Shown here in pieces: positions 27,654-34,072 of a stretch of DNA of 34,072 bases (positions are counted from its first letter, which is position 1; each line of letters begins with the position of its first letter). A program made the position numbers and the translations under genes. A model generated the notes under the pieces. It made no database searches. It was not told the DNA's origin and saw only the letters and a program-made list of their open reading frames with translations. The stretch is from an uncultured Prevotella sp. (GTDB lineage Bacteria; Bacteroidota; Bacteroidia; Bacteroidales; Bacteroidaceae): the NCBI GenBank assembly GCA_945834405.1, contig CAMAHD010000013.1, positions 1 to 34,072 on the forward strand, written 5' to 3'.

Positions 27654-30008
27654 ATGAGTAAACCTTACAATGACAGTTCAGAGGAAAGACGCTCGGCAGA
27701 AGATAAGGCCTTGGATCGCTTCGCAGATATGATGGTCGCCAAAATTGAGGGTATCAATGAGGACTGGAAGAAGCCTTGGTTCACTGAAGGCAGTCTTTCC
27801 TGGCCTAAGAATCTCGATGGTCGCGACTATAATGGTCTCAATGCGCTAATGTTGATGATGCATTGTGAAAACGAAGGTTTCAAGGTGCCAGTGTTCATGA
27901 CTTTCGACCGTGTCAAGGGTCTCAACTACAAAGGTGGTCGCAAGACCGGTGGCGTTCAGGCTGTGGATAAGGAGGGCAAGCCTTTGCCTGAGGTCTCTGT
28001 CAATAAGGGTGCGAAGAGCTTTCCTGTCTTTCTCACGACCTTCACTGTCGTTGATCCTGAGACTCATGAGAAGATCAAGTACGATGACTATAAGCAACTC
28101 TCTGATGATGAGAAGTCAAAGTATAAGGTTTTCCCTAAATTGAACGTGTTCAACGTCTTCAATGTCGATCAGACCAACCTTGCAGAGTCACGTCCACAGC
28201 TCTATCAGAAGCTTCAGGAGGCCAATAATGTCAAGCGTCCTGAAGGCATGGGCGGTGAAGGACAGTCCTTTGTCTTTCCTGCTGTAGATGAGATGATCCG
28301 AGATAACAAGTGGTTATGCCCGATCAAGCCGAAATACGGCGATGATGCCTACTACTCCATATCCAAGGATGAGATCGTCGTGCCGGAGAAGAAGCAGTTC
28401 GTGGATGGAGAGTCTTTCTATGGAACGCTTTTCCATGAGATGACCCATTCGACGGGTGCAGAGTCTCGTCTTAACCGTTTGGCTCCAACAGGCTTCGGCA
28501 GTAAGGAATATGCACGTGAAGAGTTGGTTGCTGAGTTGGGAAGCGCCCTTGTTGCTCAGCGTTATGGTATATCCAAGCATGTCAAGGAGGATAGCGCTGC
28601 CTATATCAAGAGCTGGCTTGACAGTCTTAAGGAGTCACCTGACTTCATCCGTACAACCTTGCTCGATGTGAAGAAAGCCTCACAGATCATTGTCGATCAC
28701 GTCGAGAAGATGGAGGTGACTATGCAGCAGACCCAGGAAGAGCATCAGGAGGTAGCACAGGAGAAGCAGGAGGCCGAGCAGAAACCGAAGACCGAAGCCA
28801 TAGCTGCCAAGGAGTCTGTACGCTACTCCATCTACTGTGCTGCCACTGGCCGCTATGTCGGTAATGTCCGTAATCCTGTTGTCGGTTTTGTTGATAGCAA
28901 GGAGGATGCACTCACCTTCAGCAGTAAGGAGATGGCTCGTGCCGCTGCCCGAGAGTGTAAGCTGTATGTCCCTGACTTGCGTTTCACCGTCAAGCCAGTC
29001 ACTATCGAGCAGAAACAGAAACTTGGTCCTTTGAAGGACTTGGGAACCTATTCTGTTCCTGAATGGGCTTTGCCTTATATGGAGAATGGTGATCGTGATA
29101 ATCTTACTGATAAGGAGGTGGCTATGGTCGATAGTTTCGTGAAAGAGAATTTCCCTAACGGCTATCTTATGGAGGTCGATTGGGATAAGAGCAATGACTT
29201 CAATCTCTTCCCGGCCTTTGGTGAGCGTAGCCAGTATGCCAGTCCGATACGAGGAGAGTCACCTTTCCTTGCCGTCAAGACCTATCAGGTCAATTTCCTT
29301 GACCCTGTCGAGAGAGAACAGGTTATGTCGCGCATGGCTGTGCCTCAGAAGCAGCCTACCTCAGATGAGTTGGGTATCATAGAGCGTTCTAATGATGTTA
29401 TGTGGTCGGTACGACTGGTAGGAGCCTATGACACGAGTGATCTGGCAGAACTTAGACTCAGGGCTCGTACAATGGGTGGTGTGCCGAGTGGCGCTGACCC
29501 TCATGTCTTCTATTTCCTGAAGGAGGCGAATGCCGTTAAGTTCAATACCTTCAGGGGCGCGTTCCAGGCTGTTGACGTTGATCTGGACACTGCCAAGGAG
29601 ATGGTTCATCAGATGGCAGATAAGACTGAAGACCGTCAGGAAAAGGACGAAGCCCGAAAGCAGGAAGATGTTCGTCGTAAAGCGGAGGAACAGAGACGTC
29701 GGGAGGAAGAGCGTAAGAAGAAGGAGGAGAAAAGTCCGACTTTGGTTGACGCTGTCATCGCTACAATGGGAATAGGTCTCGTCGCCCGTCTTTCTGAGCT
29801 TTCCATCGAACTCCGGGGCGAGAGCCGTACACCGTGGATCAGCGGTAAGGTGGATGGTGAACCCGTCCTTGCCGAGAGGGTTTCCATGCAGGAGTACAAT
29901 GACTATCGCAGCGGCAAACTTCCTATCGAGAAGATAGGTCTGGAGCATTTCCAGGACTATCTGAATATGGAGCCTGAGCAGGATGTCAGCCAGGGTATGC
30001 ACCGTTAA
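27654..30008 (+). CDS. ardC: ArdC-type antirestriction protein (large form)
   Basis: A 784-aa protein. The N-terminal ArdC ssDNA-binding domain spans about 15-190 (KPWFTEGSLSWPKNLDGRDY, then VFNVFNVDQT). The zincin metallopeptidase domain spans about 215-360 with intact H261-E262-x-x-H265 (FHEMTH) and acidic EELVAEL at 289-295. The remaining ~420 residues are extra: a helical linker, an unknown region, a highly charged coiled coil (about 660-700, EEQRRREEERKKKEEK) and one shared module (725-770). The C-terminus ends SQGMHR. ArdC of plasmid pSa protects incoming DNA from Type I enzymes, and related proteins travel to the recipient. Its presence beside a phase-variable Type I system is notable. 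Confidence 0.88.
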   Translation: MSKPYNDSSEERRSAEDKALDRFADMMVAKIEGINEDWKKPWFTEGSLSWPKNLDGRDYNGLNALMLMMHCENEGFKVPVFMTFDRVKGLNYKGGRKTGGVQAVDKEGKPLPEVSVNKGAKSFPVFLTTFTVVDPETHEKIKYDDYKQLSDDEKSKYKVFPKLNVFNVFNVDQTNLAESRPQLYQKLQEANNVKRPEGMGGEGQSFVFPAVDEMIRDNKWLCPIKPKYGDDAYYSISKDEIVVPEKKQFVDGESFYGTLFHEMTHSTGAESRLNRLAPTGFGSKEYAREELVAELGSALVAQRYGISKHVKEDSAAYIKSWLDSLKESPDFIRTTLLDVKKASQIIVDHVEKMEVTMQQTQEEHQEVAQEKQEAEQKPKTEAIAAKESVRYSIYCAATGRYVGNVRNPVVGFVDSKEDALTFSSKEMARAAARECKLYVPDLRFTVKPVTIEQKQKLGPLKDLGTYSVPEWALPYMENGDRDNLTDKEVAMVDSFVKENFPNGYLMEVDWDKSNDFNLFPAFGERSQYASPIRGESPFLAVKTYQVNFLDPVEREQVMSRMAVPQKQPTSDELGIIERSNDVMWSVRLVGAYDTSDLAELRLRARTMGGVPSGADPHVFYFLKEANAVKFNTFRGAFQAVDVDLDTAKEMVHQMADKTEDRQEKDEARKQEDVRRKAEEQRRREEERKKKEEKSPTLVDAVIATMGIGLVARLSELSIELRGESRTPWISGKVDGEPVLAERVSMQEYNDYRSGKLPIEKIGLEHFQDYLNMEPEQDVSQGMHR

Positions 30009-30057
30009 ACTGGGTGGAAGCAGAGTCTTTCTGTTCCTTCCCTTAAATCCAAATACT

Positions 30058-31182
30058 ATGAAAGCAGAAAAAAGCCTTATCGAGGAACTCTGCGCCTTGA
30101 AGACGAGGGGTAAGTTCCTCAGTTTCCTGAAGACTGGACTTCAGGCTAAAGAGTACGATGCCTATGCGCTTACCTTACCAGAAAGTTCGCTTATACAGCA
30201 TGTCATCGTCTCTGGCAGTGACCTTGTCCTAATAAAGATAGGTCAGGAGCATAGAGGTGCAGAGGTCATAGCCAATGACTATGGTACTTTTTATCGAGGA
30301 GAGGAATATGTCTATGGCACAGGTGATGAAGTGTGGAAATCGCCAATCCTCGAAATGTACAGAGCCCGTCTTGCCATCGAGCATATATTGGACTCCTTGG
30401 CGTTCTTTTATATCCAACATTGTTTGTGTATCTACATCACACAGGAGAAGATCATCAACGAGGTGGAGCAGTCTAACTTCTGGGAGATGTGTGGTGTTAA
30501 AGTTGTTAAGTCTTATAGCCATAAGGCTCGTGCGTTAGTAGGAGAATGTAAGTCTCTGAAGATCCTGGAGTCTGAAATTGAGGGCTGGATCGAGTCTTCC
30601 TTGAAGAATCCTGAGTATGAGAAGAAGGCAATAGACTTTTTTGACGTTACACGTTTTGCTATCAATCATCGTTACTTCTGTATCGAGCGTAATGAGAAAA
30701 TCGAAGCAGAATGGAATGAGATCAAGTCTCGCTATGCACAGAAACAAGGTGCAAATGTAAAGACTAACCTTGTTTTTGAAGAGGTCAAACCTGAGTCAAA
30801 GAGTCCCAAAGAACCCAAACATCCTGTTTATAAGCAGCAGGAGATAGAGCTCCCTGCCGATGGTGAACAACTGGATGATGTTCCAAAGGACTTTATGGGA
30901 GACATCTCTGAGTCAGACTTTGCAGCCTTGCTCAGAACAATGTCTAAAAAAGAGCCAAAGTCACAGTCAGAGGACATTGCTGAAGAGGCAGTTCTGCAGG
31001 AGTCGGTCAACGTAGATTTCGATGTGCAGTCGGAAGCGTTCGTTGAGAGAGAGTTTGAGGAAGTGGAAGAGGAACCAAAGAAGTCAGAGGCAAAAGAGCC
31101 ATCATCCTTTGGCCGTTACCTCAGACATTTTGGAGAGAAGATCTTAAAGGGAATAATGCCAGATGAAACAGGAATGGTATGA
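30058..31182 (+). CDS. Hypothetical protein with acidic C-terminal linker
   Basis: A 374-aa protein. The start at 30058 is chosen because CCTTAAA lies 10 nt upstream and the 25 earlier codons overlap the ArdC gene. The N-terminal 220 residues look globular (LCALKTRGKFLSFLKTGLQA; a Phe/Tyr-rich patch FFYIQHCLCIYITQ). The remainder is Lys/Glu/Ser-rich and probably disordered, ending in a short amphipathic helix (GRYLRHFGEKILKGIM). Family not recognised. It overlaps the next gene by 20 nt, so both are probably translated together. Confidence 0.7.
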   Translation: MKAEKSLIEELCALKTRGKFLSFLKTGLQAKEYDAYALTLPESSLIQHVIVSGSDLVLIKIGQEHRGAEVIANDYGTFYRGEEYVYGTGDEVWKSPILEMYRARLAIEHILDSLAFFYIQHCLCIYITQEKIINEVEQSNFWEMCGVKVVKSYSHKARALVGECKSLKILESEIEGWIESSLKNPEYEKKAIDFFDVTRFAINHRYFCIERNEKIEAEWNEIKSRYAQKQGANVKTNLVFEEVKPESKSPKEPKHPVYKQQEIELPADGEQLDDVPKDFMGDISESDFAALLRTMSKKEPKSQSEDIAEEAVLQESVNVDFDVQSEAFVEREFEEVEEEPKKSEAKEPSSFGRYLRHFGEKILKGIMPDETGMV

Positions 31183-31579
31183 AGCCAAGGTCAAGTATGT
31201 AAAGACGCTTGACGATGGTACAGAGAAGAAGGTGACAGAGAACTATCTCGTCTGTGGTGTGACAGTATCAGCGGTAGAGTCTCGTGTCATCAAGGAGCTG
31301 AAGTCAGTGATCAGTGGAGAGTTCTCCGTTGAAGCCGTCAAGAGAGCTTCCTTCAAGGAGTTTTTCTGTGTTGACGGGGAGAAGTTCTTCAACTGCAAGG
31401 TAGCCTTCGTGTCTATCGCAGAGGATGGCACGGAGAAGCGTCAGAAGAGCACAATGCTCGTACAGGCAGACACCTTCCAGGATGCTCTTGATATGTTGGA
31501 AGAGGGCATGAAGGGTACGATGTCTGACTGGGAGATATGCTCGATGTCTGAGACGTCCTATAAGGACGTTTTCAACTGA
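31163..31579 (+). CDS. DUF4494 family protein
   Basis: A 138-aa protein with the full DUF4494 pattern: WYEAKVKYVKTLDDGTEKKV, VTENYLVCGVTVSAVESR, then ISGEFSVEAVKRASFKEFF and the repeat-like FFNCKVAFVSIAEDGTEK. The family is widespread in Bacteroidota chromosomes and mobile elements, and its function is unknown. The length is normal. It overlaps the preceding gene by 20 nt and is followed by a strong terminator, so it closes the long plus-strand block. Confidence 0.85.
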   Translation: MKQEWYEAKVKYVKTLDDGTEKKVTENYLVCGVTVSAVESRVIKELKSVISGEFSVEAVKRASFKEFFCVDGEKFFNCKVAFVSIAEDGTEKRQKSTMLVQADTFQDALDMLEEGMKGTMSDWEICSMSETSYKDVFN

Positions 31580-31603
31580 TCTGATACTCTTGTCTATGTT
31601 AAG

Positions 31604-31632
31604 GGCTGTTCGCATTGCGGGCGGCCTTTTTT
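31604..31632 (+). terminator. Rho-independent terminator ending the transfer-like block
   Basis: GGCTGTTCGC (31604-31613) and GCGGGCGGCC (31617-31626) pair over 10 positions (three G-T) around an ATT loop, directly followed by six T (31627-31632). It is a textbook layout, placed 25 bp after the DUF4494 stop. Confidence 0.85.
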
Positions 31633-31642
31633 GTGTTTGTAG

Positions 31643-31678
31643 AAAAAAAATACCGAGCGTCTCACGACGACCGGTATT
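31643..31678 (-). terminator. Rho-independent terminator for the OmpA-family gene
   Basis: On the minus strand AATACCG...CGGTATT (31672-31678 with 31649-31655) forms the outer stem, with CGTC/GACG inside around GTGA. It is followed by a run of T (complement of A 31643-31650). It lies about 100 bp after the OmpA-family stop codon. Confidence 0.75.
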
Positions 31679-31776
31679 CCTGCTATTTCTGCAAGGTTCC
31701 CAATTTTGCAGGGGATAGCGCTTCTGTCTTAGATCTGTTTTAGTATTAACCCAGTTTAGTATGTTTCATATGGCTT

Positions 31777-33384
31777 TTAGAAGTATAGTTCGACACGAGT
31801 GAGACGGTTCGTCTCGTTCTCGCTATATTGGTCTGTGCCGCCGATGGCCATTGTCTCGATTTTGTCTGGACTGATGCCATCCTTGATCAGGTTCTCTTGG
31901 ATGAACTGGGCACGGCGTTCAGATAGGCTGTTGTTGATTGCCTCTGAGCCTGTAGCGCTGTCTGCTGCTCCGATGACACGGACTCGCAAGTCGTAACGCT
32001 TGGCGATGTTGGCGAGCTCATGCAGGTTCTCCATCTGGGAGTTGGTGATGAGCGAAGATGTACCGAGACGGAAGAAGAAGAGGATAGGAGTGCCGATGCA
32101 GATATTGCCTGAAGCCATCTGTCTGAAGTATTCGCTTCGTCCTGACAGGCTGTCTTTTCTTTCTGCGTTCATGCTTCCTGAGTCCTGGTCATACTTGCCG
32201 AAGTCTTCCATGAGACTGTCTGGCAAGAAGCCTTCTGAAGCTCTGAGGTATCTGTCGAAGAACTGGCTCTTACCCATTCTATAGACGAATGCCTTAAACC
32301 CAGCATAGTTGTTATGACCGTTCTTGCGGTATCGGCTGTAGTCCTCTTTCGGCTTACCGTTCTTACTGTTCCCTTGATTGCAGCTGCCAGCGCAGGAACA
32401 ATCAGCGGAGCCTTCATACCTGCCGAAGTATCTGTAGCCGTAGCCGTCAAGAAGCTGATCTCTGTATCGGTCGAGCAGTCCTTCCAGTCGCAGTATGTTG
32501 CGGTATTGCTCGATTGCAACGACATCATCCTCGATGACCTGTTCCTTATAGAAGTTCTCGCTTCGAAGCTCCTTGTTCTCGTTAATAAGGTATTTGTTCT
32601 GTTCCATGTAAGGGATGGCGTCGTACACCTTACATCTACGTGTCTTCCCGAAACGGACGCTGATACCTGCCGTCAACGACCAGAGCTGATCGCCGAACTT
32701 GTCCTTGTCACCGTATCCGTCGAAGGAACGGAATGTGTTGTAGCTTCCGATCTCCATATTAAGAGATACATGGCTTCCCATTCGGTAGCTGCCTATGATA
32801 CCGTAGTGTAGGGTGAACGGATAATCCATTTTCTTGTTATGGATGATACCGCTTCCGAGATACGGTGTGACTGTCCAGTGTGGTTCGTCTGAGCCTTTCC
32901 AGAACATCGTGATAGGATCGAAGAGCATGTCTAGGGTAGCAGCCTGAAAAGTCTGTCTGTCAAGCATACAGTTCTTGAACTGCCCCCATTGGTAGCCTGC
33001 TCGTAAGCCGAAGCCTGGGACTATCCATTTGCCGATGCTGGCCTGTACAGTGCCTCTTGTACGGTCGAAGAGGTCGGAGCAACCAATGGGCTTGCCAATG
33101 AAGCTTGTCACGCCTCCCTGGACATTGATGAACCATCCGTATTTCCAGAAGCCATCGCTTCGATAGGCATTGAGGTAGGTTGGACGGAGCTCCTCGTTAG
33201 GATCCTGCATATTATAATAATGTACAGGTTCCTGGTTCATTTTCTCGTTGATGGTCTCTACAACCGGATCAAACCCCGTTACCGTAAGTGGCCATCCTGA
33301 TTCCAAACCAATGTCTTGGTCTGACTGTGCAAATGCCGTCAAGCCAACGAACATAGCACAAAGAGTCAGTAGTTTCTTTTTCAT
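31777..33384 (-). CDS. OmpA-family outer-membrane protein
   Basis: A 535-aa protein. A signal peptide (MKKKLLTLCAMFVGLTAFAQ) is followed by an N-terminal beta-barrel-like domain (about 80-250, with alternating strands such as GYQWGQF and WSLTAGISVRFG). A helical/linker region (255-340) includes the Cys-rich patch CSCAGSC, and a C-terminal OmpA-like peptidoglycan-binding domain covers about 425-535 (LSERRAQFIQENLIKDG, later NRLTRVELYF). It anchors the outer membrane to peptidoglycan. Conjugative elements of Bacteroidota often carry such proteins, so it could brace the transfer channel. It is transcribed against the block, so it is separately regulated. Confidence 0.88.
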   Translation of the reverse strand: MKKKLLTLCAMFVGLTAFAQSDQDIGLESGWPLTVTGFDPVVETINEKMNQEPVHYYNMQDPNEELRPTYLNAYRSDGFWKYGWFINVQGGVTSFIGKPIGCSDLFDRTRGTVQASIGKWIVPGFGLRAGYQWGQFKNCMLDRQTFQAATLDMLFDPITMFWKGSDEPHWTVTPYLGSGIIHNKKMDYPFTLHYGIIGSYRMGSHVSLNMEIGSYNTFRSFDGYGDKDKFGDQLWSLTAGISVRFGKTRRCKVYDAIPYMEQNKYLINENKELRSENFYKEQVIEDDVVAIEQYRNILRLEGLLDRYRDQLLDGYGYRYFGRYEGSADCSCAGSCNQGNSKNGKPKEDYSRYRKNGHNNYAGFKAFVYRMGKSQFFDRYLRASEGFLPDSLMEDFGKYDQDSGSMNAERKDSLSGRSEYFRQMASGNICIGTPILFFFRLGTSSLITNSQMENLHELANIAKRYDLRVRVIGAADSATGSEAINNSLSERRAQFIQENLIKDGISPDKIETMAIGGTDQYSENETNRLTRVELYF

Positions 33385-33421
33385 GTTAAACTTTTACAGT
33401 TTGTGTGATTCGCGGTGCAAA

Positions 33422-33450
33422 TATCGGCATAAATCCGCAGATAGCCGATA
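33422..33450 (-). promoter_or_regulatory. Candidate promoter/operator region of the OmpA-family gene
   Basis: TATCGGC (33422-33428) and GCCGATA (33444-33450) form a 7-bp inverted repeat. On the minus strand it overlaps GATATTTG (33418-33425), which is 7 of 8 to the -7 box and 34 bp before the ATG. No good -33 box is seen. A regulator-binding site is possible. Confidence 0.35.
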
Positions 33451-33590
33451 ATGTCATACGACTAAATTCAGGTCATTCACATACTTTAATACATTGCATT
33501 TGCTGACATGCATTTTTCTCTTAAATCCTTTAACACAGGTAGTTTCAATTTTTAATAAAAACTAACGTCCCAAAACTGAGGGATGATTTC

Positions 33591-33622
33591 TTCGGTCAAG
33601 TCAGTCAAAAGTGCTACCTTTG
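33591..33622 (+). promoter_or_regulatory. Bacteroidota-type promoter of the last gene
   Basis: TTCG (33591-33594, weak -33) and TACCTTTG (33615-33622, perfect -7) are separated by 20 bp. Transcription would start near 33629, just before the short frame at 33634 and the gene at 33649. The rest of the 33385-33590 gap is AT-rich with no gene seen. Confidence 0.6.
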
Positions 33623-33633
33623 CGGTGAATTTA

Positions 33634-33651
33634 TATGGAATTAAGACCATG
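33634..33651 (+). CDS. Five-codon leader frame overlapping the next start
   Basis: ATG GAA TTA AGA CCA TGA: the stop codon overlaps the ATG at 33649 (ATGA). It is so short that it could be chance, but its position right after the predicted transcription start means a ribosome would meet it first and could re-initiate at 33649. Confidence 0.3.
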
Positions 33652-34072
33652 AAGGAAAAAATCAATGAATTTTTACCTTGGCAGGCGATGGGAATTGCCT
33701 GTGAAGGAAGTGATCTTATCTGGGTCACTATGACGGGAAACATCTTAAAGAAACTACAGGGTTGCGATTTCTCAGTAAAGGACTTTGGTGATGAAGAGCA
33801 GGTGCCGATAGACACCTATGAACGTATCGTTAAGGTCTTCGAGGATGAGCTTGTGAAGGATGAGATGTGTGAGTATTACTTACGCCTGAGCCGACGTTTT
33901 ACGGTCTTCCAGACGATCGTAGGACTACTGGTAAGCCAGATGTCAGGAGCCGAACCCAAGCAGAAGAGCGTCCTCTCGAAGCTCTCTGTCGCTATTGTGG
34001 TTTGCAGTCTCAGACAACCTCCTTACACGATGCCAGTCTGGAAGCAGATGGCAGGTGAGTACGTAAGGGCAG
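33649..34072 (+). CDS. Unrecognised protein, 3' end outside the window
   Basis: At least 141 codons are open to the window edge. The start ATG at 33649 follows a promoter and a tiny upstream frame. The visible sequence begins MKEKINEFLPWQAMGIACEG and contains a helical charged part (YERIVKVFEDELVKDEMCEY) and a mildly hydrophobic helix (FTVFQTIVGLLVSQM). No signal peptide and no recognised motif. Codon use resembles the transfer-like block, so it probably starts the next operon of the element. Confidence 0.7.
   Translation, partial: MKEKINEFLPWQAMGIACEGSDLIWVTMTGNILKKLQGCDFSVKDFGDEEQVPIDTYERIVKVFEDELVKDEMCEYYLRLSRRFTVFQTIVGLLVSQMSGAEPKQKSVLSKLSVAIVVCSLRQPPYTMPVWKQMAGEYVRA

Overview
The window looks like Bacteroidales DNA, probably from a Prevotella/Segatella/Bacteroides relative. 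Several intergenic regions carry the Bacteroidota promoter pattern (TTTG-like -33 box, about 20 bp, TAnnTTTG -7 box). Start codons lack Shine-Dalgarno sites, and the families present (DUF4099/DUF3945-like, ArdC, DUF4494, TraI/DUF4141-like) are typical of Bacteroidota mobile elements. It reads as a phase-variable Type I restriction-modification island followed by part of a large conjugative-type element (ICE or plasmid). No rRNA, tRNA, insertion sequence or CRISPR array was seen.

Region 1 (1-9999): the tail of a membrane protein gene, a small HTH regulator with its own promoter, then hsdR, hsdM, a DUF1016/YhcG-type PDDEXK nuclease and the expressed hsdS. Downstream lies an HsdS shufflon: a tyrosine recombinase on the minus strand, a half-size one-TRD hsdS on the plus strand, and a start-less two-TRD hsdS on the minus strand. 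Two inverted-repeat pairs link expressed and silent genes, at the TRD1 boundary (5940-5981/9807-9848) and in the central spacer (50 bp perfect, 6600-6649/9118-9167). Inversion would create up to four HsdS specificities without the half gene.

Region 2 (9934-11207): a small membrane protein gene and a convergent secreted M23 peptidase gene, separated by a hairpin.

Region 3 (11217-31632): a tightly packed plus-strand block between a promoter and a strong terminator. It encodes a DUF4099/DUF3945-like protein, a 658-aa repeat protein, a TOPRIM primase-like protein, a PH-domain membrane protein, two TraI/VirB5-like exported helical proteins, membrane proteins, a degenerate M23 protein whose gene appears to need a -1 frameshift on an A10 run, a 1288-aa protein with degenerate ArdC-like parts and a MutS-I-like end, a glucosaminidase+M23 wall hydrolase, a two-OB-fold SSB-like protein, an intact ArdC antirestriction protein, and a DUF4494 protein. 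Cell-wall hydrolases, T4SS-like exported proteins, antirestriction and ssDNA-binding proteins together suggest conjugative DNA transfer; the ATPases, coupling protein and relaxase are not in the window.

Region 4 (31643-34072): a minus-strand OmpA-family outer-membrane protein gene and the start of an unrecognised plus-strand gene.

Most interesting undescribed signals: (a) a short beta-hairpin-plus-helix module recurring about ten times in six otherwise unrelated proteins of region 3; (b) a matching extreme C-terminal tail (G-[LFM]-[HR]-R) on four large cytosolic proteins, a possible translocation tag; (c) the A10 frameshift; (d) a CCTTAA leader 8-10 nt upstream of several start codons, including one inside a longer ORF. 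All similarity statements were made by eye, without searches.
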